Source: Micromonospora halophytica (GTDB lineage: Bacteria; Actinomycetota; Actinomycetes; Mycobacteriales; Micromonosporaceae). From it: a DNA stretch of 64,000 bases. Of the stretch, positions 6,919-15,664 are shown piece after piece. The notes beneath the pieces were generated by a model. It had not been told where the DNA came from. It worked only from the letters and a program-made list of their open reading frames with translations, and made no database searches. The position numbers and the translations under genes were made by a program. Position 1 is the stretch's first letter. The number at the start of each line of letters is the position of its first letter. The DNA is taken from the NCBI RefSeq assembly GCF_900090245.1, contig NZ_FMDN01000011.1, positions 124,001-188,000 of the forward strand, in the 5' to 3' direction.

Positions 6919-8631
6919 TCAGCCCACCGGTGTCAACCGCTGCCGCGCCACCTCGCGCAGGTGGCCGTCGCCGGTGGTGCCCTCGATCAGCACCTCGGCC
7001 TCCCGTCCGGTGTGCGCCAGCGTCGCCACCGCGTTGCCGAAGTACGGGCCGGCCAGCTTCTTCCACCGCACGCTCGGGCGGCGTACCCCGGCGAAGCGGG
7101 CCAGGGCCCGGGCGGCGGCGGCCGGCCCCGGGTTCCAGCCGAGCCGCATCAGCGGGCGCATCCCCGCCGGCACCTGGTTGTGGATGGGGGAGCAGGTGAG
7201 CTGGTGCACGGGGGTACGCACCGCCGGATCGTCGAACCGGGCCCGGGCCACGTACGAGTGGTGCACGTCGCCGGAGAGCACGCTGATCGACGCCGGCGCC
7301 GGGTACGCCGAACCCGCCCCGATCCGGTCGCCGGACGTCGAGGCCGTGCCGCTGCCCAGCCGGGCGAAGAGCGCGCCGAGCCCGTCGAAGGAGCGGCGGA
7401 ACGCCGCCCAGTGCTCCAGGTCCAGGCCACGACGCAGCTGCTCGGAGACCTTCGCCAGCCAGGGCCGGCGCGAGTCCGCCAGGCGCTCGTTCCAGGCCTC
7501 CACATGGTGGATGCCCGGCGGCAGCAGCCAGGGCAGCGAGGCGCCGACCACCAGATGGTCGTAGACGCCGTGCGCCCGGTCGAGGAACCAGGACCACTCG
7601 CCGGGCGGCAACATTGCCCGGTTGCCCGGCTGGAGCACCCGACTGCACCGGTTGTCGAGCATCACCAGGCGGGTCCGCCCCAGGTCGAGGGCGTAGCTCC
7701 ACTGGTACTGCACGGCCCGCCAGCGCTCGGTGTCGTGCGCCTCGTCGGCCTCCCTGTCGACCCGCTCGCCGAACTCGCGCAGCACGTCGGTGGCGTCCTC
7801 GGCGGCCATCACCTTGGCGTACACCGGGTCCGCGGCGACCTCGTCGGGGGACAGGTTGCCCAGGTGCTGGTACACCCAGTAGGAGGCCAGCCCGCTGCGG
7901 ATCCGCTCGGCCCACCAGGGCTGGGCGCGCATGTCGTCGCGCCAGGGCGCCGAGGTGTTCCAGTCGTCGATGACCTCGTGGTCGTCGAAGATCATCACGC
8001 TCGGCACCGTGGAGAGCAGCCAACGGATCTCCGGGTCCCGCCAGGACTCCAGATAGAGCTTGGTGTACTCGTCGAAGCTGACCACCTGGGTCGCCGGGGC
8101 GTGCTCCGGCCGCCGCCGGCGTCGCTTGAGCAGCCGGCGCACCGTGGGGGAGGTCTCGTCGGCGTAGACCTGGTCACCGAGGAGCACCAGCAGGTCCGGC
8201 AGGCCGGCCGGGTCCGGGCCGGCCATCGCCCGCCGGGCGTACGCGTCGAGCGCGTCCGGCGGCAGCCGCCGGGCGGTGGCGTGCTGGGTGGTCTCCCGGC
8301 AGGAGCCGAAGATCAGCCGTACCGGCTGGTCCCGGTCGTCGGCGGCCCTGGTCCGGATCACGCTGGGCGGGAAGCCGCTCGCCGGCACCGGCCAGGCCAC
8401 CTCGTCGTCCACCAGCACCTCGTACCGGTCGACGCTGTCCGGCGCGAGCCCGTCCACCACCACGAGGGCGTAGTGGTGGCCGTACGCGGAGAAGGTCGAC
8501 GCGGTGCCGCAGGCCCCGCCGGCCGTGCGGACGGTGACCACGGCGGGCGCACTGGTCTCCACCCAGACGGTGGCCCGGGTGCCGACGACCCGCCGCAGCA
8601 GAGGTCCGATGAGCAGGCGTGCGGCGGGCAT
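6919..8631 (-). CDS. PhoD-like alkaline phosphatase/phosphodiesterase
   Basis: A 570-residue protein. I place the start at the ATG at 8631 (MPAARLLIGPLLRRVVG); the frame stays open upstream, but that part has no family features. An N-terminal beta-sandwich (about 5-95) precedes the PhoD-like metallophosphatase core, with LIFGSCRE, LVLLGDQVYADE, MIFDDHEVIDDWN and SVLSGDVHHSYVAR as metal-site motifs. No signal peptide or twin-arginine motif is visible, unlike classical secreted PhoD, so this is probably the cytoplasmic PhoD-like clade common in actinobacteria. The exact substrate is unknown. Divergent from ftsY across about 150 bases. Confidence 0.9.
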   Translation of the reverse strand: MPAARLLIGPLLRRVVGTRATVWVETSAPAVVTVRTAGGACGTASTFSAYGHHYALVVVDGLAPDSVDRYEVLVDDEVAWPVPASGFPPSVIRTRAADDRDQPVRLIFGSCRETTQHATARRLPPDALDAYARRAMAGPDPAGLPDLLVLLGDQVYADETSPTVRRLLKRRRRRPEHAPATQVVSFDEYTKLYLESWRDPEIRWLLSTVPSVMIFDDHEVIDDWNTSAPWRDDMRAQPWWAERIRSGLASYWVYQHLGNLSPDEVAADPVYAKVMAAEDATDVLREFGERVDREADEAHDTERWRAVQYQWSYALDLGRTRLVMLDNRCSRVLQPGNRAMLPPGEWSWFLDRAHGVYDHLVVGASLPWLLPPGIHHVEAWNERLADSRRPWLAKVSEQLRRGLDLEHWAAFRRSFDGLGALFARLGSGTASTSGDRIGAGSAYPAPASISVLSGDVHHSYVARARFDDPAVRTPVHQLTCSPIHNQVPAGMRPLMRLGWNPGPAAAARALARFAGVRRPSVRWKKLAGPYFGNAVATLAHTGREAEVLIEGTTGDGHLREVARQRLTPVG

Positions 8632-8783
8632 GGCGGACCTCCGAGGTGAGCGGACTTCATCATTACTACCCCGCCGGCGGTCGCACCACTGCTGGCTGTG
8701 GCCGAGCCTACCGCCGGCCATCCCGGGCACCACGGGGGTGCGGTCGATGAGACGCCGTCGCCGGCATCTGACAGGATTTCGGC

Positions 8784-9965
8784 ATGAAGGAATACCTCCT
8801 CGTCGCACTCGCCCTGCTCGGTGTGCTGATCCTCGGCGGCCTCAGCCTGGTGGTGCCCCGGCTGCGCCGGCGCCCCGAGCCGCCGCTGCCGGAGACCGAG
8901 GTCGACACCCGGGCCGAGGAGGACCTGGCCGGTCCCCCGGTCGAGGCGGTGGAGTCCGAATTCTCCACCGGCATCCTGGTCGAGCCGCCGGTGGTCGAGG
9001 CGCCCCCGCTGGAGGTCCCGGAACCCACCGCCGGCCGCCTGGTGCGGCTGCGCTCCCGGCTGTCCCGCTCGCAGAATGCCCTGGGCAAGGGCCTGCTCGG
9101 CCTGCTCAGCCGCGACCACCTCGACGAGGACACCTGGGAGGAGATCGAGGACGCCCTGATCACCGCCGACGTCGGTGTCGACTCCACCCGGGAGATCGTC
9201 GACCGGCTGCGCGAGCGGACCCGGGTGCTCGGCACCCGCTCCGCCACCGAGCTGCGTGCCCTGCTCGCCGCCGAGCTGGTCAACGCCCTCGACCCGAGCC
9301 TGGACCGGTCGTTGAAGACCACCCCCAGGGAGGGAGGACCGGCGGTGCTGCTGGTGGTCGGTGTCAACGGCGCCGGCAAGACCACCACCTGCGGCAAGAT
9401 CGCCCGGGTGCTGATCGCCGATGGCCACAGCGTCACCCTGGGCGCGGCCGACACCTTCCGGGCCGCCGCCGCCGACCAGTTGCAGACCTGGGGCGGCCGG
9501 GTGGGCGCCGAGACGATCCGCGGCCCCGAGGGCGCCGACCCGGCCAGCGTCGCCTTCGACGCCGTCCGCCGCGGCATCGAGGCCGGCACCGACACCGTGC
9601 TCATCGACACCGCCGGCCGGCTGCAGAACAAGATCGGCCTGATGGACGAGCTGGGCAAGGTCAAGCGGGTGGTGGAGAAGCACGGCCCGATCGACGAGAC
9701 CCTGCTGATCCTCGACGCCACCACCGGCCAGAACGGCCTGGAACAGGCCCGGGTCTTCACCGAGGTGGTGAACGTGACCGGGGTGGTGCTCTCCAAGCTC
9801 GACGGCACCGCCAAGGGCGGCATCGTGATCGCCGTGCAGCGCAAACTCGGCATTCCGGTCAAGCTGGTCGGCCTCGGCGAGGGCGCGGACGACCTGGCCC
9901 CGTTCGACCCGGCGCAGTTCGTCGACGCGCTGCTCGGGACCGAGCCGCTCGCCCGCGACGCGTAA
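8784..9965 (+). CDS. ftsY: Signal recognition particle receptor FtsY
   Basis: A 393-residue protein from an ATG. One N-terminal membrane helix (about 4-25) is followed by an acidic Pro/Glu-rich linker to about 85, the N domain of the SRP GTPase (about 90-180) and the G domain. The G1 loop GVNGAGKTTT is at residues 193-202; DTFRAAAADQL, DTAGRLQNK and SKLDGTAKGG mark the insertion box, G3 and G4. FtsY docks ribosome-SRP complexes at the membrane with Ffh, which is encoded 6 kb downstream. The membrane helix plus acidic linker is typical of actinobacterial FtsY. Confidence 0.97.
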   Translation: MKEYLLVALALLGVLILGGLSLVVPRLRRRPEPPLPETEVDTRAEEDLAGPPVEAVESEFSTGILVEPPVVEAPPLEVPEPTAGRLVRLRSRLSRSQNALGKGLLGLLSRDHLDEDTWEEIEDALITADVGVDSTREIVDRLRERTRVLGTRSATELRALLAAELVNALDPSLDRSLKTTPREGGPAVLLVVGVNGAGKTTTCGKIARVLIADGHSVTLGAADTFRAAAADQLQTWGGRVGAETIRGPEGADPASVAFDAVRRGIEAGTDTVLIDTAGRLQNKIGLMDELGKVKRVVEKHGPIDETLLILDATTGQNGLEQARVFTEVVNVTGVVLSKLDGTAKGGIVIAVQRKLGIPVKLVGLGEGADDLAPFDPAQFVDALLGTEPLARDA

Positions 9966-9972
9966 CCTCGCA

Positions 9973-10836
9973 GTGACGAACGACGATCGCGCGTACGCCG
10001 GGTGGCGCGACTCCCGCCACTCCGGTCCGGGCCTGGGGAGACCGTACGTGACCTCGCAGGAGATCCCGCTGCACGGCGGGAACGTGAGCACCGTGGTGCG
10101 GGTCGGCGACACCGTGCGGCGCAACGCCGGCCCGTGGACCCCGTCGGTGCACGCCCTGCTGCGTCACCTGGAGTACGTGGGGTTCACCGGTGCGCCCCGT
10201 GCCCTCGGCATGGACGAGCGCAACCGGGAGGTCCTGTCGTACCTGGAGGGGGAGTGCGGGGAGTACCCGCTGGCCCCGCACTGGGTGACCGACGAGGCGC
10301 TGGTCACCGTGGCCACCATGCTGCGGATGTTCCACGACGCCCAGTACGGCTTCGCCCCGCCGCCGGGTGCGGTGTGGCGCTCGTTCGGCCCGCCCCCGCC
10401 GGACACCGAGGTGATCTGTCACCACGACGCCGCCCCGCACAACGTGATCTGGCGGCCGGACGGCACCCTCGGGCTGATCGACTTCGACCTGGCCTCGCCC
10501 GGCGCCCGGATCTACGACGTGGCGTACGCGGCCTGGACCTGGGTGCCGATCTTCTCCGACCGGGACTCGATCACCCTCGGCTGGAACCGCCCCGACCGGC
10601 CGCGCCGGCTGCGGCTCTTCGCCGACGCGTACGGGCTGATCCCCCGGGACCGGCACCGGCTGATCCGGACCATCCGCAAGCGGATCGTCGACCATGTCGA
10701 GGGCATCCGCCGGATGGCCGCCGCCGGGGAACCGGCGTTCGTCCGGATCGTGCACAAGGGTCACCTTCGCCGCCCGATGCGCGACCTGCGCCTGTTGGAC
10801 TACGAGCGGCACGCCCTGGAGCGCGCCCTGCACTAG
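9973..10836 (+). CDS. Aminoglycoside phosphotransferase-family protein
   Basis: A 287-residue protein from a GTG seven bases after ftsY. The kinase-like fold is shown by the Brenner-type motif HHDAAPHNVIW (catalytic Asp and Asn) and the metal motif LIDFDLASPG, followed by YDVAYAAWTWVPI. Members phosphorylate sugars, choline, homoserine or antibiotics, and many are uncharacterised. Nothing here points to a resistance gene: it sits in a core chromosomal region directly behind ftsY and ends at a strong terminator. A housekeeping small-molecule kinase role is more likely than resistance, but this is inference. Confidence 0.83.
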   Translation: MTNDDRAYAGWRDSRHSGPGLGRPYVTSQEIPLHGGNVSTVVRVGDTVRRNAGPWTPSVHALLRHLEYVGFTGAPRALGMDERNREVLSYLEGECGEYPLAPHWVTDEALVTVATMLRMFHDAQYGFAPPPGAVWRSFGPPPPDTEVICHHDAAPHNVIWRPDGTLGLIDFDLASPGARIYDVAYAAWTWVPIFSDRDSITLGWNRPDRPRRLRLFADAYGLIPRDRHRLIRTIRKRIVDHVEGIRRMAAAGEPAFVRIVHKGHLRRPMRDLRLLDYERHALERALH

Positions 10837-10852
10837 GCGCTGCCGACCTGCG

Positions 10853-10889
10853 AAGAGTGGCCGTTCCGCGCGGAACGGCCACTCTTTTT
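10853..10889 (+). terminator. Rho-independent terminator
   Basis: A perfect 15-base stem (10853-10867 with 10872-10886) has a GCGC loop and runs into a T-tract ending at 10889. It lies 17 bases after the phosphotransferase stop. This is the most classical intrinsic terminator in the window and closes the ftsY unit ahead of the nitrogen operon. Confidence 0.93.
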
Positions 10890-10915
10890 CGATCCTGCGG
10901 GGCGGTGAGGAGTTC

Positions 10916-10952
10916 TTCACACGCCGGAAACAACCCGTCACACCCCGGAAAT
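10916..10952 (+). promoter_or_regulatory. GlnR-like binding site upstream of amt-glnB-glnD
   Basis: The segment reads TTCAC-n6-GAAAC-n5-GTCAC-n6-GAAAT. This closely follows the actinobacterial GlnR box (GTNAC-n6-GAAAC, repeated), including the AC-n9-AC core in the first half. The inner spacer is five rather than six bases and the last box ends in T. It is about 115-150 bases ahead of the amt start, a typical position. GlnR is the global nitrogen regulator in this group and amt-glnK-glnD is a known target in Streptomyces. Confidence 0.7.
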
Positions 10953-11065
10953 CGAGCGGTGTCGGTGAAGGAAACAGGCGGCGACCAAGCTTCCGCGCAA
11001 CCGGCGTACGGGCGACGCTGCCCCGGAAGCCGTGAAGGAGGGAACCTCACCTTTAGGAGGCCAGC

Positions 11066-12478
11066 GTGCCTGAAGCACCGACGATCGACGGCGGCAACAC
11101 CGTTTGGCTGCTGGTTTCGACCGCGCTCGTGCTGCTCATGACCCCCGGACTGGCGCTGTTCTACGGCGGGCTCAACCGGTCCAAGGGTGTGCTCAACATG
11201 ATGATGATGAGCTTCTCGGCCATCGGGCTCATCTCTGTTCTGTGGTGGTTCTACGGATTCAGCGTCGCCTTCGGGTCCGACGTCAACGGGCTCTGGGGCG
11301 ACCCGGGCGCCTACCTCGGTACCAAGACCTTCCTGGCGGAGACCGACCTGTGGGGCGCGACCGCCGAGAACCCCAGCGGCATCGGCGTCCCGCTCTACGT
11401 CTTCATGGCGTTCCAGATGGTCTTCGCGGTGATCACCGTCGCGCTGATCAGCGGCGCGGTCTCCGACCGGACCAAGTTCGCCGGCTGGCTGATCTTCGCC
11501 TTCGGCTGGGCCACCCTGGTCTACTTCCCGGTCGCCCACTGGGTGTGGGGCGGCGGCATCATCGGCGCCAAGATCCACGCGCTGGACTTCGCCGGTGGCA
11601 CCGCGGTGCACATCAACGCCGGTGCCGCGGCGCTCGCCCTGGCCCTGGTGCTCGGCAAGCGGCTCGGCTGGCCCCGTGAGGGCATGAAGCCGCACAACAT
11701 CCCGCTGGTCGCGCTCGGCGCGGGCCTGCTCTGGTTCGGCTGGTTCGGGTTCAACGCCGGCTCGGAGCTGACCGTGGACTCGGTCGCCGGTCTCGCCTTC
11801 ATCAACACCCAGCTTGCCACCGCCGCAGCGGTGCTCGGCTGGATCGCGGTCGAATGGATCAAGGACAAGAAGCCGACCATGGTCGGCGCCTCCTCCGGCG
11901 CCGTCGCCGGTCTGGTCGCCATCACCCCGGCCTGCGGCTTCATCGCCCCTTGGGCGGCGGTCCTGCTCGGCATCGTCGCCGGCGTGGTCTGCGCGCTCGC
12001 CATCAGCCTGAAGTACAAGCTCGGCTACGACGATTCGCTCGACGTGGTCGGCGTGCACTTCGTCGGTGGCTGGATCGGCTCGCTCTGGCTCGGCCTGTTC
12101 GCCACCAACTCGGTCAACGCCGCGATCACCGACGTGGTCGGGGCCTCCGACGGCCTCTTCTACGGCGGCGGTGTCACCCAGCTCGGCCGGCAGGCCCTCG
12201 GTGGTCTGATCGTGACGGTCTGGTCGTTCGCGGTGGCCTACGCCCTGGCTCTCGCCATCGAGAAGACCATCGGCTTCCGGGTCACGGCCGAGGCCGAGGT
12301 CGAGGGCGTCGACATCGCCGAGCACGCGGAGAGCGCGTACGACCTGTCGCCGACCACCGGCAGCGCCGGCGGTGGGGCGTTCGCGATGGCCGGGTTGACC
12401 CCGGGCGCGGCGAAGCCGGCCTCACAGGAGGCGCCCGCATCGGCCGCCGCGCCGGTGGACGAGAAGGTCGCCGGTTAA
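11066..12478 (+). CDS. amt: Ammonium transporter Amt
   Basis: A 470-residue protein from a GTG preceded by TAGGAGG. It has the Amt/Rh fold with about eleven membrane helices. The N-terminal signature region reads PGLALFYGGLNRSKGVLN. The two pore histidines are in GGTAVHINAGAAALALA and GVHFVGGWIGSLWLGLF. A cytosolic Ala/Pro-rich tail of about 60 residues follows the last helix. The protein conducts ammonium and is blocked by GlnK binding. First gene of amt-glnB-glnD behind a GlnR-like box, so probably induced by nitrogen limitation. Confidence 0.97.
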   Translation: MPEAPTIDGGNTVWLLVSTALVLLMTPGLALFYGGLNRSKGVLNMMMMSFSAIGLISVLWWFYGFSVAFGSDVNGLWGDPGAYLGTKTFLAETDLWGATAENPSGIGVPLYVFMAFQMVFAVITVALISGAVSDRTKFAGWLIFAFGWATLVYFPVAHWVWGGGIIGAKIHALDFAGGTAVHINAGAAALALALVLGKRLGWPREGMKPHNIPLVALGAGLLWFGWFGFNAGSELTVDSVAGLAFINTQLATAAAVLGWIAVEWIKDKKPTMVGASSGAVAGLVAITPACGFIAPWAAVLLGIVAGVVCALAISLKYKLGYDDSLDVVGVHFVGGWIGSLWLGLFATNSVNAAITDVVGASDGLFYGGGVTQLGRQALGGLIVTVWSFAVAYALALAIEKTIGFRVTAEAEVEGVDIAEHAESAYDLSPTTGSAGGGAFAMAGLTPGAAKPASQEAPASAAAPVDEKVAG

Positions 12479-12503
12479 CGTTCGGAGAATGGAGGGCATG
12501 GAC

Positions 12504-12842
12504 ATGAAGCTGGTGACCGCGGTCATCAAGCCGTACCAGCTGGACGCGGTGAAGGAGGCCCTGCACGCCCTCGGCGTGGCCGGCCTGACCGTCAGCGAGG
12601 TCCAGGGGTACGGACGGCAGAAGGGGCACACCGAGGTCTACCGGGGTGCCGAGTACACGGTCGAGTTCCTGCCCAAAATCCGGGTCGAGGTGCTCACCGA
12701 CGAGATGGACGTCGAGAAGATCGTGGACGCGATCGTCGCCGCCGCCCGGACCGGCAAGATCGGCGACGGCAAGGTGTGGGTGACCGGGGTCGAGGAGGTC
12801 GTCCGGGTCCGCACCGGCGAGCGCGGCCTCGACGCCCTGTAG
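12504..12842 (+). CDS. glnB: Nitrogen regulatory protein P-II (GlnB/GlnK)
   Basis: I choose the third in-frame ATG (12504), which has GGAGGG seven bases upstream. Starting there gives 112 residues, the family length, and puts the modified T-loop tyrosine exactly at Tyr51 (EVYRGAEY). Starts at 12489 and 12498 would add five or two residues. The C-terminal signature GDGKVWVTGVEEVVRVRTGE is intact. P-II trimers sense ATP/ADP and 2-oxoglutarate and gate Amt. In actinobacteria Tyr51 is adenylylated by the GlnD homologue, encoded ten bases downstream. Linkage to amt marks it as the GlnK type. Confidence 0.96.
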   Translation: MKLVTAVIKPYQLDAVKEALHALGVAGLTVSEVQGYGRQKGHTEVYRGAEYTVEFLPKIRVEVLTDEMDVEKIVDAIVAAARTGKIGDGKVWVTGVEEVVRVRTGERGLDAL

Positions 12843-12852
12843 GGCCCCGCTC

Positions 12853-15159
12853 ATGACCCCGTCGACCAGGAGCACCGCGTCGGACACCCCCGGCTTCACC
12901 GACGCGGCCGCCGCGGTCGACGGGGTCGGCGGCATCGGGGAAGCGGCCCGGGCCAGGCGCGCGGCAGAGTACGACGCCTGGCTCGGGTCGCTGCTGCCCG
13001 CCCGGGACGGGATCGCGCTGGTCGCCGTCGGCGGTCTGGGTCGGCGGCAGTGCGCCCCGTACGGCGACCTCGACCTGGTGCTGCTGCACGCCGGGGTGGC
13101 CGGTGTCGACGAGCTGGCCGCGTCCCTCTGGTACCCGGTCTGGGACGCCGGGGTGCGGCTGGACCACTCGGTGCGCACCCTGGCCGAGGCGCTGTCGGTG
13201 GCCCAGGACGACGTCAAGGTGGCGATGGCCCTGCTCGACGCGCGGTACGTCGCGGGGGACCGGGCACTCGCCGACGCGCTGGTCCGCACGGCCGCCGACC
13301 ACTGGCGGCGGACCGCCGTGCGCCGGCTGCCCGAACTGCGGGAGATCACCGAGGCCCGCTGGCGTACCCACGGGGAGTTGGCCTTCCTGCTCGAAGGCGA
13401 CCTCAAGGAGGCGGCCGGCGGCCTGCGGGACGTGGGCATCCTGCGGGCCATCGCCACCGCCGGGGTCACCGACGCGCTGCGTCCCGCCGTCCGTGCCGCC
13501 CACCTGCGGCTGCTGGACGCCCGAGACGCCCTGCACCGGCAGGTCGGTCGGCGCGTCGACCGGCTGGTCGCGCAGGAACGCGACGGGGTGGCCGCACTGC
13601 TCGGCCTCCGGCCGGCTCCGGTCACGGCCGGACCGGACGGCGTCGTCGGGCACGACGGTGACGCCCTGCTGCGCCGGGTCGCCGGGGACGCCCGCACGGT
13701 CAGTCACGCCCTCGACGACGCCTGGCGGGCCGCCGACCGGCTGCGCGCCGGCCGCCGCCGGGGCACCGACGGCCGGCCGGTGCGCCGACCGGTCGCCCGG
13801 GACGTCGTCGAGCACGACGGGGAACTGGTGCTCGCCCGGACCGCCATCGGCGCCCGCCCCGACCCGAGCCTGTCGCTGCGGATCGCCGCCGCCGCGGCCA
13901 CCACCCGGCTGCCCATCGCCCGGGCCACCTGCGAGTGGCTCGCCGCGTACTGCCCGCCGCTGCCGTCGCCCTGGCCGCCGGAGGCCCGCACCGCGCTGAT
14001 CACCCTGCTGGGGGCCGGTCCCGGCCTGGTGCCCGCCTGGGAGACCTGCGACCGGTACGGCCTGATCGACGGCTGGCTGCCGGAGTGGACGCGGTTGCGC
14101 AGCCTGCCCCAGCACAACCCGGTGCACCGGTTCACCCTGGACCGGCACCTGGTGCAGACCGCGTACGAGGCGAGCCGGCACACCCGCGAGGTGGACCGCC
14201 CCGACCTGCTGCTGCTCGGCGCGTTCCTGCACGACATCGGCAAGGGAACGACCGGCGACCACAGCACGGTGGGCGCGCCGATCGCCGAGGCGGTGGCCGC
14301 CCGGATCGGCCTGCCGGAGCCGGAGGCGGCGCTGATCGGCACGCTGGTCCGGCTGCACCTGCTGCTGCCCGACGTGGCGACCCGGCGGGACCTGTCGGAC
14401 CCGAAGACCGTCGCCGGGGTGGCCGCGAAGGTCGGCGACACCAGCACGCTGGACCTGCTGCACGCCCTGGTCCGCGCCGACGCGGCGGCCACCGGCCCGG
14501 CCGCCTGGTCGGACTGGAAGGGCCGGCTGGTCGCCGAACTCGTCACCCGGGTCCGTACCGCGTTCGACACCGGGGTGGTGCCCCCGCCGCCGGCCCCGGA
14601 CCCGGCGCTGGTGGCGGGTCCACTGCCGGTCGTACACCTGGCCGGGGACCGGGTGTCGGTGGCCGCGGCGGACCGGCGGGGCCTGCTCGCGACGGTGGCC
14701 GGCTGCCTGGCCCTGCACCGGCTGGAGGTGCTCGCCGCGGACGCCTCCACGGTCGACGGCCGGGCGCTGGTCGAGTGCCGGGTGCAGCCGCGGTACGGCC
14801 TCGCGCCCGATCCGATCGCGCTCGGCGCCGACCTGCGTCGCGCCGTCAACGGGGACGTCTCGGTCACCCAGCGACTGCGCGGCCGGGCCCTCGCGGCGCG
14901 GGGCGAGGGGGCCGCGCCGCGGGTGGTCTGGCACCGGGAGGCGGCCACCGACGCGGTGCTGCTGGAGTTGCGGGCCGCCGACGCGGCCGGGCTGTTGTAC
15001 CGGGTGACCTGCGCCCTGGACGAGGCCGGCGCGCAGGTGCGGGCGGCTCGTATCTCCACCCTCGGCGGCGACGTGGTGGATGTGTTCTACCTGGTCGGCG
15101 GCGTGCCGGACGACGCGGAGCGGGCCCGGCTGGAAGCCGCCGTGCTGGCCGCCGTCTGA
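12853..15159 (+). CDS. glnD: P-II nucleotidylyltransferase/removing enzyme GlnD
   Basis: A 768-residue protein from an ATG ten bases after glnB. The nucleotidyltransferase active site is in GGLGRRQCAPYGDLDLVLLH (Asp72 and Asp74). A helical GlnE/GlnD-like linker follows. The HD phosphohydrolase is marked by GAFLHDIGKG (His460-Asp461) and GDHSTVGAP. Two ACT domains end the protein (about 595-670 and 695-768). It modifies Tyr51 of P-II and reverses this according to glutamine; actinobacterial members use ATP rather than UTP. It is shorter than the enterobacterial protein, as usual for the group. Confidence 0.95.
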   Translation: MTPSTRSTASDTPGFTDAAAAVDGVGGIGEAARARRAAEYDAWLGSLLPARDGIALVAVGGLGRRQCAPYGDLDLVLLHAGVAGVDELAASLWYPVWDAGVRLDHSVRTLAEALSVAQDDVKVAMALLDARYVAGDRALADALVRTAADHWRRTAVRRLPELREITEARWRTHGELAFLLEGDLKEAAGGLRDVGILRAIATAGVTDALRPAVRAAHLRLLDARDALHRQVGRRVDRLVAQERDGVAALLGLRPAPVTAGPDGVVGHDGDALLRRVAGDARTVSHALDDAWRAADRLRAGRRRGTDGRPVRRPVARDVVEHDGELVLARTAIGARPDPSLSLRIAAAAATTRLPIARATCEWLAAYCPPLPSPWPPEARTALITLLGAGPGLVPAWETCDRYGLIDGWLPEWTRLRSLPQHNPVHRFTLDRHLVQTAYEASRHTREVDRPDLLLLGAFLHDIGKGTTGDHSTVGAPIAEAVAARIGLPEPEAALIGTLVRLHLLLPDVATRRDLSDPKTVAGVAAKVGDTSTLDLLHALVRADAAATGPAAWSDWKGRLVAELVTRVRTAFDTGVVPPPPAPDPALVAGPLPVVHLAGDRVSVAAADRRGLLATVAGCLALHRLEVLAADASTVDGRALVECRVQPRYGLAPDPIALGADLRRAVNGDVSVTQRLRGRALAARGEGAAPRVVWHREAATDAVLLELRAADAAGLLYRVTCALDEAGAQVRAARISTLGGDVVDVFYLVGGVPDDAERARLEAAVLAAV

Positions 15160-15164
15160 GGCCG

Positions 15165-15216
15165 CCCGGGTGTCGCGCCCGGGTGTCGCGCCCGGGTGCC
15201 GCGTCCGGGTGTCGCG
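15165..15216. repeat. Four tandem 13-base repeats after glnD
   Basis: Four consecutive copies of CCCGGGTGTCGCG: the first two are identical, and the third and fourth each have one change. The array starts five bases after the glnD stop, in noncoding DNA. It could be slipped-strand expansion or a structured 3' end; no function can be assigned. Confidence 0.85.
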
Positions 15217-15664
15217 GCCGGAGGTCGTCCACGGTGGCCGGCGTGAGTTCGCCCGGTGGGCGTCGCCGGCGGTCTCGATGACGGACCCCGGGGGTGGTGG
15301 TGCGACGCTACCGACCTGATCGCATGAGTGGATCGCCCGGCTGTGGTGTCGCTTCGACGCCGTCGTGCGCGACCGGGACGGCGAGCCGCCGGGCCATCTC
15401 CGGCCGGCGTGGTCGTCCAGGACGACTCGTCCACATCCGGCAGCAACCGGCGGCCCCGATCCATCCGTGCGATCAGGTCGGTAGCGTGCGACGGGCGGAC
15501 TCGGCGTACGTCGGGGTGGCCGACGCGCGCTCGCCGACGCGGTCGGAGGGTGCTCCCGTGGCTGGGCCGGAGCGCGGCTGCGGACGGCGGGCTACCCTAG
15601 CGGTGGCTGGACACCTGCCCGGCCGCGTTGTGCCCGCCGGAAAAACGACAAACGGGATGTTCGC
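15217..15664. other. Intergenic region between glnD and ffh
   Basis: About 450 bases without a convincing gene; a 128-codon open frame that runs into ffh has no family features. The last 70 bases are less GC-rich (around 15594-15664) and include TACCCT at 15594-15599, a possible -10 element for ffh. I see no riboswitch or structured RNA I can name. Confidence 0.5.

Noticed and set aside
8358..10124. 588-codon minus-strand open frame across phoD start and ftsY
   Set aside because: It spans the divergent promoter of phoD and ftsY and lies antisense to intact GTPase motifs.
9973..10836. Antibiotic resistance gene (APH)
   Set aside because: Only the general kinase fold is visible; location behind ftsY in a conserved core region argues for a housekeeping role.
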